This document shows positions 6,326 to 14,204 of a stretch of DNA of 14,263 nt, piece by piece (positions within the stretch are counted from its first letter, which is position 1; every line of letters starts with the position of its first letter). Origin of the DNA: Syntrophomonadaceae bacterium (lineage in GTDB: Bacteria > Bacillota > Dethiobacteria > DTU022); assembly GCA_003553305.1 (NCBI GenBank), contig PWEB01000225.1, positions 1 through 14,263 on the forward strand, in the 5' to 3' direction. The position numbers were made by a program, and so were the translations under genes. A model generated the notes under the pieces. That model was not told the DNA's origin and ran no database searches. It was given only the letters and a program-made list of their open reading frames with translations.

Positions 6326-8950
6326 TCAATTCCGCCTTATTTCCTGCCCGATCTCTTTAAGTAGTTCCGGTATTTTGCTTACCATAAACCGGTCCCATTC
6401 CTTCACATCCTCAGGAAGTTCCTCCCAGCTTACCAGGTAGGGACTCTTCTTGTTATCAACATCTTTTTCCTCTCCCCATCTCCAGCCTTCAAGCAGTCTC
6501 TCTGCGTTCCACCTTCCATGTTCAATCTCAGCCATGAACTCAATTTCCTCTTCTGTAAAAGTAAACAATTCTATCTCCCTATCGCCAACCTCATGGACAG
6601 TACAGCCAATTTCACGCAATTTTAGATATATATCATCAGCCTGCCTTGCACTTGATTCTTTGAACTCTTTTGGCAGGCTCTCCCATTCTTCCAATGCCGG
6701 ATCTTTACTTGCAAGGGTTTTCAGCTTGCTTTCACGAAAACCATCATGTATTATCCTGCTCAGTTTTTCTCGGTCGCTTGATTTTAGTTTGGGCCCTCCG
6801 GAACCAATAAAAGCTTTTAAGGTCATCGGATCAGCAGGTAAGTGGATTAGTTTTTCCGTTCTGCACCACTTTTCATCCCGCATCAAAACCCCGGCTTCCC
6901 GACCGCTATCTTCTACAATCCCAACTGTAGCCCCTAAAGCCAAACCAATCCTGTATTCAATGGCTGAGATCATACCCCCGTTTATTCCCAGGATCTTAAC
7001 CTCTGACGGATCTAAACCGCCGGCAATTATATCTATCCAGCTCTGTAATGATTCAATGGGACTGTAACCAATACCATCTGTTTCACGCAGCTCAGTGTAG
7101 CGCTGATCAAGGGTGGCGTCAGACGATATGTGACCGGGGATATAGCCTATGCTCCAAATTGTATCCCTGTATTTTTTGCCTGCCTCGCCTACCAAACCGC
7201 TAATCCCCTGCTGCGTGCCCCCACCGATTACCGTCCCTTCATATCTGCTGAAGGCGTTCATTAACAACTTCCGGTACTTTCTCATTTCCTCCTCGACAGC
7301 CGGATCACAGCCGCCGACCACAATCACAACCGGTTTTTGTACGGGCTCCTTCCGGCTTAAAGCTAACTTAAGTACTTCTTCCATCGCCTTTTCAGATTTT
7401 CTGTCAAATTCTCGTTTCTCTCTTTTAAGCTTATTTAAAGTTTTTTCTTCTTTTTCAAGGTCCTTCTTATTTGTTTTCTTGAGCTCTTTTATCTCTACAT
7501 CTATTTCCCCTGCTTTCTTGCTTGTTACAACTGCCCTGCCAACTATCAAAAGCCTTTCAACCCACTGGTATCCGTAAATATCCCTGGAAATTTTTCTCAA
7601 TTTATACAACGCTTCAAGCGCGGTTTCAATTTTATCTGGCGCCGAACTGAGTTGAATGGCTTTGGCATAGGCTTCAACAGATTCATAAGGTTTGTCCAGT
7701 AGCAGGTAAAATTTACCCATGCTGTAATATGCCCAGGGCAAATTCACTCCCACTTCTGCTTGATCTTTACATCTTTGAACAGAAGCATCTATTACAGGTT
7801 TCATCAGCGAAATGATCGATGCATCTCTAAAATGATAGATTTCAAAGTCCAGGTAACGTTCCAGTAAATTCGGGTAAGTGGAATCAATCTCGTAGGCCCG
7901 GTGGTATAAAGTTCTTGACTTTTCTTCATCTGTCTTTTCGTAAGTTTCAGCCAGAAAAACAAGGGCATCAAGATCTTCATCGGGCGGTTTACAGGCTTTT
8001 TCCAGGTAGCGTTGACCCTGGCGGTATTTCTGGCTTCCGGGCTTGTCACTTATTTTACAAAAAGCAATACCCAGGTTCCGCAAGATGTTTGGTTCATCAG
8101 AGTTTTTATAATTTGACAGGACATCAATGGCCTTTTGCCAATCCTCCAGGCAAACAGCCATAGCCCCGATTTGATCGGCTATTTTTACGTTTTGGGGGTC
8201 ATTGGCCAGGATTATTTCCAGTGTTTTGATCTTATTCCGCATCTGTTCATCAGTCATATAGGCGCCGTAATTGGCCAGATAATTACTCAAGCCCTCTTCT
8301 ATTCTAGAAAAAGTTTTATCCGCGCTTTCCAGCATAGCTGCTACACCGGCAAATTCTCTTTCCCACTTCGAAGGCACCTCAAAGCTTCCTTTATAAACCA
8401 ATTCATGAGCCATGTCTGCCCAGGCATGCTCCAGTATGGTTCTTACCTGCACCTCCGCACGCCGGTTGGGAAACTCCTTGTCATCGGTTAAGACAGACGG
8501 GATTTCAACATTTACATCTTTATTTGGGAAAACACCCTTTTTAAAGCTGATAATATAATGAACGGAGCGGTAGCCGAATTCGGTGGGTTTTAACCTTTGC
8601 CTTACATCGATCGTGTTTTCCTGGTCGATTAAAAAGTGCTCTTCGATAAACTTAGACACTGCTTCCACTTCTTCAGCAGTGTGGACTATTATTCGCCCGC
8701 CGCACAAATCGGTGAACTGATTTATGGGACATTTATGCTTGCCTTTTTTACGCTCACACTTTTCAGCGAAACTGGCAATGTCCTTGGGCCGGGTTTGGAC
8801 AATGGCCAGGGGAGCATGTTTCTTCGCGACTTTATTAAGCACTTGCTCCAGCACTTCAGCAAAGAGCTTATAATTATTAAACTGCTTTTTATACTTGTTT
8901 ATCTGATCTTCAAGCCAATCAATATCTTTAGCAGATATCTCATCTGTCAT
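6326..8950 (-). CDS. RelA/SpoT synthetase - TPR - SLOG (LSDAT) - RyR fusion protein
   Basis: An 874-residue four-part protein. Residues about 40-190 are a RelA/SpoT pyrophosphokinase domain, which moves pyrophosphate from ATP to a nucleotide or RNA acceptor. Its key motifs look intact: the RxKxxxSxxxK loop (54-64), Asp81 in TDLCGGR, GYRSVHY (126-132) and EVQVRT (166-171) followed by HAWADMAHELVYK. No HD hydrolase domain is present, so it is synthesis-only. Residues about 240-455 are TPR-like helices, perhaps TPR-S; 480-530 is a charged coiled coil. Residues about 537-720 are a Rossmann-like SLOG/LSDAT domain (VVIVVGGCDP at 541-550; GGGTQQGISGLVGEAG at 576-591). Residues about 796-865 are a RyR domain (EHGRWNAERLLEGWRWG, then LVSWEELP). 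I chose the ATG at 8950 over one eight codons upstream because GGAGGTG lies 5 bases before it. The next gene, a small YbjN-like one, follows after 36 bases. Confidence 0.9.
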   Translation of the reverse strand: MTDEISAKDIDWLEDQINKYKKQFNNYKLFAEVLEQVLNKVAKKHAPLAIVQTRPKDIASFAEKCERKKGKHKCPINQFTDLCGGRIIVHTAEEVEAVSKFIEEHFLIDQENTIDVRQRLKPTEFGYRSVHYIISFKKGVFPNKDVNVEIPSVLTDDKEFPNRRAEVQVRTILEHAWADMAHELVYKGSFEVPSKWEREFAGVAAMLESADKTFSRIEEGLSNYLANYGAYMTDEQMRNKIKTLEIILANDPQNVKIADQIGAMAVCLEDWQKAIDVLSNYKNSDEPNILRNLGIAFCKISDKPGSQKYRQGQRYLEKACKPPDEDLDALVFLAETYEKTDEEKSRTLYHRAYEIDSTYPNLLERYLDFEIYHFRDASIISLMKPVIDASVQRCKDQAEVGVNLPWAYYSMGKFYLLLDKPYESVEAYAKAIQLSSAPDKIETALEALYKLRKISRDIYGYQWVERLLIVGRAVVTSKKAGEIDVEIKELKKTNKKDLEKEEKTLNKLKREKREFDRKSEKAMEEVLKLALSRKEPVQKPVVIVVGGCDPAVEEEMRKYRKLLMNAFSRYEGTVIGGGTQQGISGLVGEAGKKYRDTIWSIGYIPGHISSDATLDQRYTELRETDGIGYSPIESLQSWIDIIAGGLDPSEVKILGINGGMISAIEYRIGLALGATVGIVEDSGREAGVLMRDEKWCRTEKLIHLPADPMTLKAFIGSGGPKLKSSDREKLSRIIHDGFRESKLKTLASKDPALEEWESLPKEFKESSARQADDIYLKLREIGCTVHEVGDREIELFTFTEEEIEFMAEIEHGRWNAERLLEGWRWGEEKDVDNKKSPYLVSWEELPEDVKEWDRFMVSKIPELLKEIGQEIRRN

Positions 8951-8955
8951 ATAAA

Positions 8956-8962
8956 CACCTCC
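8956..8962 (-). promoter_or_regulatory. Ribosome binding site that fixes the synthetase start
   Basis: GGAGGTG on the coding strand, 5 bases before the ATG at 8950. The upstream in-frame ATG at 8974 has no comparable site and would overlap this one. Confidence 0.75.
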
Positions 8963-9115
8963 AGTTATTTGCAAACTTGAGCTTTAAGTGTGTTATTAGC
9001 TTTCCATTTTACCTCTTGATGATGGAATATCATGATGTTGAAGTCTGGGACCAGTTTTATTTTTCATGAAGCTAAAGTCAAGAAATTCTAGATAAGGAAA
9101 ATTACTATCATAGAT

Positions 9116-9144
9116 ATTAAAATAAAATTTCGACATAAATGCAA
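9116..9144 (-). promoter_or_regulatory. Candidate promoter of the synthetase part of the cluster
   Basis: On the minus strand a weak -35 TTGCAT (9139-9144) and a -10 TTTAAT (9116-9121) stand 17 bases apart in the 279-base gap before the synthetase gene. The weak -35 would suit an activator. The 11-base element TGAAGGAATAT (9145-9155) lies directly upstream and is identical to one next to the promoter at 14176-14203. A second possibility in the same gap is TTGACT (9076-9081) with TAAAAC (9054-9059), spacing 16. Confidence 0.4.
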
Positions 9145-9155
9145 ATATTCCTTCA
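9145..9155 (-). promoter_or_regulatory. Shared upstream element TGAAGGAATAT, copy 2
   Basis: Identical over 11 bases to 14205-14215 in the same orientation, and like that copy it sits immediately upstream of a -35-like box. Here only one half of the palindrome present in the other copy is kept. Confidence 0.45.
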
Positions 9156-9229
9156 CCTGCAGATCAATCATTTTTTAAGAATTTAATATGTACTCATGAT
9201 TTTTGCAAAAACTATCCTACACTACCGCC

Positions 9230-11785
9230 TTACTGATCAGGATAAGCGCTGAGGGCCAGATCGTAATCTTCCAGAAGAGCCAGCGCTCCGGTATAGGAGA
9301 TAGTTTTATTACCACCAGCATCAAAGCTTTCCTGGACTCCCACCCGGGCTGCCTTTTGCTCTAAGAAATTGAAATCAACCAGGGTTTTAAAGAGTTGATC
9401 CCATTTTTCTGCCCGGGTCAGGTGAAAAGGAAGTTCACTTAAGGCCCGTGGTTCGCCCTGCCAGGTCCACTCTTTGTCTTTCTTGCCGGAATCATATTCC
9501 GGCTCTGCTTTACGAAGGAAGTAATCGGCCAGAACTTGCTGGTACTTGACTTCGTTTTGTTCAAGATAGCTCCTGCGGGCCACATCCCCGATTTCACGGT
9601 GAAAGAAGGTTAAAAGGGCGGTGTTTTCATGGCTTTTTACAGCAAGGTAGGATTCCAGGTCGAAAAAGAGGCGAGCCCACACGGCCACCGGCAGTTTGGG
9701 CTCTGGTGGCACATGTTTTGTCCGGTCCAGGAAGTCTTTGAAAAATTCCTCATCTCCAGAAAGAATATCCAGGATTTCGTCTTCAGCCAGGCCCATAATC
9801 TCGCGAGTGGCGGCAATATAACCGAGGGTCCGGGAAACCATCATCGTCCCGTGCTCTGTTTCCAGGCGCTTGAAAAGGTTGTTTTCAATAATCCCCTCCT
9901 TGCCCTGGCTGAGAACAATCTCTTCAGTATATGATTTCCAGAGGCGGGCCTCTTCAAAAGCCAGCTTCAGGTAAAGGGGCCAACCACAAGCAGAAAACTT
10001 ATCTAAAACCTCTTTTCTTTGCCGGGTCTGGAGGGTTCGTCCGGCATCACCGAGCCATTTATCCAGCAATTCCTCGCCTTCTTTCATGCTCATCGGGCCT
10101 AATTCAATAATATTTTCCGAAGGCAGCTTATGTCTAAGGGCAACCAGGTATTCACCGGGCCTGGTAGTAAGCACCATGCGGACATTTTCGGGCAATTTTT
10201 CAGGCAGCCAGGTTAGGCTGCGCGCATTATGGGCAGAAGTAAGCTGGTCGAGCGAATCTAAGAAAATGATTAAGGGCTTTTCTGCTGAAGCCAGGGCCAA
10301 CCGTTTGGGAAATTCTTCGACCAGTTCTTCGAATGTGGTAGGTGGATCGGCTTCCTGCCCGTAATTCAATGAAATCTGCCGGCAGAGGTCTTCAAGCAAA
10401 GAGCGGCCGTCAGAGGAATTAAGAGTGGCCCCGATAAAACGAGAAACAACAATCGCCCGGTGGCGATAATCTTTATGCGCCTCTTTTAAGGCAAAGGCAG
10501 CCAGGGCCGACTTCCCTGAACCTCCCTCACCATAAATGCCCAGCAGATGGGGAGAGTACCCGGCAATATATTTACTGATCCTGTTTAAAAAATCGGAACG
10601 GCCTACAAATATTTCTGCCCTTTCTTTACCAAATCTCTCGTGGTCTTCAATTTCTTTTTCCAGGTAGGGTTTGTCCTGGATCTTGGCAATCTCGCTGGAA
10701 ATAATTTTTTCTAATGAGGTGTATACATCTTCACAAAGCTGGTCGATGTGGTCGGTAGTGATTCCATCTCCTGTCCATTGGGCCCGGTATTCATACACAT
10801 TATCTGGAATGTATCTTCGCAGCCTGTTTTTAAGTGCTTGCTGCTTTGATTGAGCTTTTTGATCAATTACCCACTCTTTTTCGTCCAGGTCAATGAAGTC
10901 CTTGCCTGTGAAATCAACCAGGGTCTGGTAAGCAAACTGTAAAAACTCGCTTTCGGGGGTTTCCTCGGGAGTTTGATCCGCCCTGCTTTTGATGTGCTCA
11001 TCCACATCCCTGGCCGTAGAATCCTGGCTCAACGCCATTATTGATTCGAAGAGTTCCTGGCATGATGAATCCAATCCCCGGGTATGTTTTTTGTTGATCC
11101 TGGCCTTAAGCACCTCCTGGAAACTCGATGTGCTAAACTCTTGAGGAAGGCTCTCAATGCTCCGGAAGAAACAAAAAACATGATCAGCGGCGCCTTTAAT
11201 TTTCATAGCGCCTTCATTAATTTCCTGTTCTGTGGCTGAAGCTCTGTATTTAAATAACTGCTTGGGCTCAAGGCCTATTTTTTCCACCGCTTCCTGCAGG
11301 CTTGAGCGCAGCTTATGCTCTATTTTCCCCCACACCTCAAAATCAACATACTCCCCGGTGCGAGGCTGAAGCTCGTAAACAGGAAACAATGCATTATCGT
11401 CTCGCCTGTACCATGTGTTAAGCAGTTTTTTCTCTTCCGCACAGGGGACCAGGGTTAGAATTAGCTCGAACTCTTCCGCCGAGATCACTTCAGGCAACGG
11501 CTGCCATCCATAACGGTCACCTAACAGCAGTATAAAATTCGGCCGTGGCGAGGTCTGCCGGCACCTTTCCAGTTCTTCCAGGCAGATTCTCATTGTCCGC
11601 TGGTCAAGACCGGCTTCCTCTCCCACCCCCCAGCGCAGGTCAATAGCCTGAAACTGGCAGCCATCTTCAGCGCATCGCTTCTTGAGTGCGGGAAACACTC
11701 TTCTTTGCAGGGCATTTCGTTCTTCCTGCAGGTCTGTAAAGGTAGAACTGACAAAGATTCGAAAGGTCCTTCCGGCATGGGCCAT
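9230..11785 (-). CDS. DUF4062-NACHT STAND ATPase
   Basis: An 851-residue STAND-type switch protein. Residues about 5-110 are a DUF4062 domain (FRIFVSSTFTDLQEERN at 8-24, AIDLRWGVGEEAG at 47-59, LLLGDRYGW at 86-94), a Rossmann-like module found in front of NACHT domains and in animal TEP1/NWD1-like proteins. Residues about 390-650 are the NACHT ATPase: Walker A GEGGSGKSAL (419-428), Walker B LIIFLDSLDQL (505-515) and a TTRPGE sensor segment (540-545). A helical region follows and the protein ends at LLEDYDLALSAYPDQ. Family members usually continue into WD40 repeats on the same chain; here the WD40 part is a separate gene immediately upstream, whose N-terminus looks like the missing continuation. 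AAGGAGG lies 11 bases before the ATG. Oligomerisation upon ligand binding by the WD40 partner is the expected mechanism, but inferred. Confidence 0.92.
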   Translation of the reverse strand: MAHAGRTFRIFVSSTFTDLQEERNALQRRVFPALKKRCAEDGCQFQAIDLRWGVGEEAGLDQRTMRICLEELERCRQTSPRPNFILLLGDRYGWQPLPEVISAEEFELILTLVPCAEEKKLLNTWYRRDDNALFPVYELQPRTGEYVDFEVWGKIEHKLRSSLQEAVEKIGLEPKQLFKYRASATEQEINEGAMKIKGAADHVFCFFRSIESLPQEFSTSSFQEVLKARINKKHTRGLDSSCQELFESIMALSQDSTARDVDEHIKSRADQTPEETPESEFLQFAYQTLVDFTGKDFIDLDEKEWVIDQKAQSKQQALKNRLRRYIPDNVYEYRAQWTGDGITTDHIDQLCEDVYTSLEKIISSEIAKIQDKPYLEKEIEDHERFGKERAEIFVGRSDFLNRISKYIAGYSPHLLGIYGEGGSGKSALAAFALKEAHKDYRHRAIVVSRFIGATLNSSDGRSLLEDLCRQISLNYGQEADPPTTFEELVEEFPKRLALASAEKPLIIFLDSLDQLTSAHNARSLTWLPEKLPENVRMVLTTRPGEYLVALRHKLPSENIIELGPMSMKEGEELLDKWLGDAGRTLQTRQRKEVLDKFSACGWPLYLKLAFEEARLWKSYTEEIVLSQGKEGIIENNLFKRLETEHGTMMVSRTLGYIAATREIMGLAEDEILDILSGDEEFFKDFLDRTKHVPPEPKLPVAVWARLFFDLESYLAVKSHENTALLTFFHREIGDVARRSYLEQNEVKYQQVLADYFLRKAEPEYDSGKKDKEWTWQGEPRALSELPFHLTRAEKWDQLFKTLVDFNFLEQKAARVGVQESFDAGGNKTISYTGALALLEDYDLALSAYPDQ

Positions 11786-11817
11786 CTTTTAATAAGCCTC
11801 CTTGCTATTGCCTGAAG

Positions 11818-11966
11818 CTTTATTCGGCTCCAGGTAAATTTCTATTTGTTTCTCGCGCCGCAGTGCTCAATATAGTGGGCGCTTCTCTTTACCCCTCAAA
11901 TTATTCTTGGACTTGCTTCTTTTTTCTGATCACTACCGGCCAGGGTAAATGGTTATTATCCTATTC
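11818..11966 (-). pseudogene. Relic of a Nudix hydrolase gene with large internal deletion
   Basis: The gap between the WD40 and NACHT genes holds two short blocks that match the intact Nudix gene (1812-2213) in the same order and strand. The first, around 11922-11932, shares the 11-mer TGATCAGAAAA with codons for the LIRK segment near the Nudix start (2169-2179), with looser similarity on both sides. The second, 11818-11866, shares TTACCTGGAGC with the codons for the final YLEL segment (1820-1830), plus CAAATA and GCACTGC at nearly the same spacing; by hand I count about 32 of 44 matches with one 1-base gap. In one frame it still reads KQIEIYLE against EQIKAYLE. The two anchors are 85 bases apart here and 339 in the intact gene, so about 250 bases including the Nudix box are gone. 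It cannot encode an enzyme. Confidence 0.6.
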
Positions 11967-12031
11967 TTTGTTTAAGAGTCTGAGCGCTAGCTTTGTTATT
12001 TAAACGATCTACCCCCTGGATCATTTTTAAT

Positions 12032-14053
12032 CTACTTAAGATCGAAGTTGTGTAGTTCTAGGATATAGACATTGCCACCACTATCTCCTGCCGCGATAGA
12101 CCTGCCGGAGGGATTAAAGCTTATTCTAATAGGATCACCGATACATGGAAAAACATAAAGATTCGTTCCGCTGTCGAAATCCCACAGCCTGACCGTATTA
12201 TCTCCCCCGGCTGAAACCAAAGTTTTACCGTTCGGGCTGAAGACACAGGAGTGGACCGATTTGGTGTGTCCGGTTAAAACTGCCCTCTCCTCACCCCTGG
12301 CCGCATCCCACAATCTTACCACCTTGTCTTCACCGGTCGAAGCCAGGGCCTGACCGTCCGGGCTAAAGGCACAGGAGGTGATTTTACCGGTGTGGCCTTC
12401 TAATACGGCCCCCTCAGTGTTCGTGGACGCGTTCCACAGCCTGATCGTCCCATCACCGCCAACCGAAGCCAGTATCTGACCGTCCGGATTGAAAGCACAG
12501 GACAGGACCCAACCGGCGTGACCTTTCAAAACAGCTCTCATTTCACCCGTAACCGCATCCCAAATTCTGACCGTATCATCACTACCGGTCGAGGCCAAAA
12601 GTTTACCATCCGGGCTGAAAGCACAGGATAAAACCCAAGTAGAGTGGCCTTCTAAAACCGCCCTCTCCTCTCCCTCAATCACATCCCACAGCCTGAGCGT
12701 CCCACCATCGTCAGCCGCAACCAATATCTGGCCGTCAGGATTGAATGCGCAGGTGTTAACACCACCGCTGTGGCTTTTTAAAACAAACCGCTGCATCCCT
12801 GTAGGCGCATCCCACAGCCGTACGTCTTCGCCGGCCGAGGCCAGGGTCCGGCCGTCCGGGCTGAAGACACAGGATAAAACCTTACTGCTGTGACCTTCTA
12901 CAGCCATTTGCTCCTCACTCGCAGCCACATCCCACAGCCTGACTGTATTGTCCCGACTTGCCGAGGCCAGGGTCTGGCCGTCCGGGCTGAAGACACAACA
13001 GTTGATCAAGCCGGTATGCCCTTTTAAAACCGCCCGTTCCTCACCCGTGGCCATATCCCACAGCCTGAGGGTCCCGTCACTTCCACCCGAGGTCAGCATC
13101 TTACCATCCGGGCTAAAAGCACAGGAGCGAACCTCAAAAGTGTGGCCTTCCAAAACAGCCCTCTTCTCGCCAGTTGCCGCATTCCACAGACTAACCGTTT
13201 TGTCATAGCTGGCCGAAGCCAGTGTCATGCCGTCCGGGCTGAAAGCGCATGAGTGGACCTTACCGGTGTGACCTCTTAGAACTGCTTTCTCCTCACCCTT
13301 AGCCACATTCCACAATCTTACTGTCCCATCTTCACTGGCCGAAGCCAGTATCTGACCGTCCGGATTGAAAGCACAGGATAAAACCCAATCAGTGTGGCCC
13401 TCTAAAACCGCCCTCTCCTCACCCTCAATCGCATCCCACAGCCTGAGGGTCCCGTCACCTCCCCCCGATGCCACTATCTTACCGTCCGGGCTGAAGGCAC
13501 AGGAGTTGATTCTAAAGGTGTGGCCTTCTAAAACTGCCCTTCCCTCACCTGTAACTGCGTTCCACAACCTGATCGTCTTATCCTCGCTGGCCGAGGCTAA
13601 AATTTTACCATCCGGGCTGAAAGCACAGGAGTGGACCTCCCCGGTGTGGCCTCTCAAAACGGCTCTTTCCTCACCCGTAGACGCATCCCACAACCTTACT
13701 GTTTTGTCGTAGCTGGCTGAGGCCACTATCTGACTGTCCGGGCTGAAGACACAAGAGCGAACCCATTGAGTATGTCCACCGAAAACCATGATCAGTGCTT
13801 CCGATTCTATGGTTTTGCACTTGTTATGCATCCAGGGCCTGGCCCCCGGGGCAGTCCTTTTCTCAAACTCGGGCGCTACAATCTGCATAACCGGTCCTTG
13901 CTTTTTTATTCCATCCGCCCACTGCAGCCGGTTGTACATCTGCTGCCAGAGGATATCCGGTTTTTCTTTAAGGTTATGCCGCTCCCGGCTCAAGGCCCGG
14001 CGAAAGGCACGCAGTACCTCTTTTTGATCTCTCCGATCAGATACTAAAGGCAT
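12032..14053 (-). CDS. WD40 protein with 14 blades, C-terminal partner of the NACHT ATPase
   Basis: A 673-residue protein. Residues 1-88 are a helical lead-in (RAFRRALSRERHNLKEKP, then LWQQMYNRLQW) of the kind found between the NACHT helical region and the WD40 repeats in single-chain DUF4062-NACHT-WD40 proteins. Residues about 89-673 hold 14 WD40 units: thirteen near-identical 42-residue repeats with the GHT...SCAFSPDG...LAS...D.T.RLWD pattern, and a degenerate last one. Fourteen blades fit two seven-bladed propellers. Unit 8 (about residues 387-426) lacks two residues before VRLWD. The variable positions cluster just after GHT, in the loop that faces a ligand in propellers. The ATG at 14053 has GGGG nine bases or so upstream, and no other usable start exists before an in-frame stop. 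The gene leads the cluster and should act as the sensor for the ATPase at 9230-11785. Confidence 0.93.
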   Translation of the reverse strand: MPLVSDRRDQKEVLRAFRRALSRERHNLKEKPDILWQQMYNRLQWADGIKKQGPVMQIVAPEFEKRTAPGARPWMHNKCKTIESEALIMVFGGHTQWVRSCVFSPDSQIVASASYDKTVRLWDASTGEERAVLRGHTGEVHSCAFSPDGKILASASEDKTIRLWNAVTGEGRAVLEGHTFRINSCAFSPDGKIVASGGGDGTLRLWDAIEGEERAVLEGHTDWVLSCAFNPDGQILASASEDGTVRLWNVAKGEEKAVLRGHTGKVHSCAFSPDGMTLASASYDKTVSLWNAATGEKRAVLEGHTFEVRSCAFSPDGKMLTSGGSDGTLRLWDMATGEERAVLKGHTGLINCCVFSPDGQTLASASRDNTVRLWDVAASEEQMAVEGHSSKVLSCVFSPDGRTLASAGEDVRLWDAPTGMQRFVLKSHSGGVNTCAFNPDGQILVAADDGGTLRLWDVIEGEERAVLEGHSTWVLSCAFSPDGKLLASTGSDDTVRIWDAVTGEMRAVLKGHAGWVLSCAFNPDGQILASVGGDGTIRLWNASTNTEGAVLEGHTGKITSCAFSPDGQALASTGEDKVVRLWDAARGEERAVLTGHTKSVHSCVFSPNGKTLVSAGGDNTVRLWDFDSGTNLYVFPCIGDPIRISFNPSGRSIAAGDSGGNVYILELHNFDLK
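12038..13789 (-). repeat. Array of 126-base coding repeats (WD40 blades)
   Basis: Thirteen consecutive 126-base units and one diverged unit, in frame throughout. Units 2-3 resemble units 5-6 more than their direct neighbours (GEVHS/GKVHS, then FRINS/FEVRS with the SGG.DGTLRLWD ending), and unit 1 resembles unit 4, which indicates duplication in blocks of three. Confidence 0.85.
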
Positions 14054-14175
14054 AACGCCATCCCCAATAAAAAAACGATTTTCATTACCCAGGGATTACT
14101 GGACAAAGTTGTTGGCCAGGTCATTCTGAGAGGTCAAGCTTGAATTTTAAAAATTGATCTTGCTTTATTTTTTGT

Positions 14176-14203
14176 ATTATGGATTTATTTCGACTAGTCT
14201 CAA
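14176..14203 (-). promoter_or_regulatory. Promoter of the cluster
   Basis: On the minus strand TTGAGA (14198-14203) and CATAAT (14176-14181) stand 16 bases apart, matching the sigma-A consensus at 10 of 12 positions. The predicted start of transcription near 14169 leaves a leader of about 115 bases before the WD40 ATG. It is the best promoter in the window. Confidence 0.6.
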
Positions 14204-14204
14204 G

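Noticed and set aside
6450..7577. Ser-rich plus-strand frames of 142 and 205 codons
   Set aside because: They lie opposite the SLOG/RyR and coiled-coil parts of the synthetase fusion and read as antisense composition.
9200..9211. TTTTTGCAAAAA palindrome after the NACHT gene
   Set aside because: AT-rich and short, with too little stem GC for a terminator; likely chance, though a weak regulator site cannot be excluded.
11786..12031. Terminator between WD40 and NACHT genes
   Set aside because: No GC-rich hairpin followed by T residues on the minus strand; the content is better explained by the Nudix relic.
12948..13712. Plus-strand reading frames with repeated SGLKAQE motifs
   Set aside because: They are the antisense of the WD40 repeats and inherit the 126-base period; they have no ribosome sites and the minus frame codes for a complete family protein.
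12038..13789. Regular direct repeats that could suggest a CRISPR or other array
   Set aside because: The period is 126 bases, in frame, with graded divergence across the whole unit, and translates into WD40 blades.
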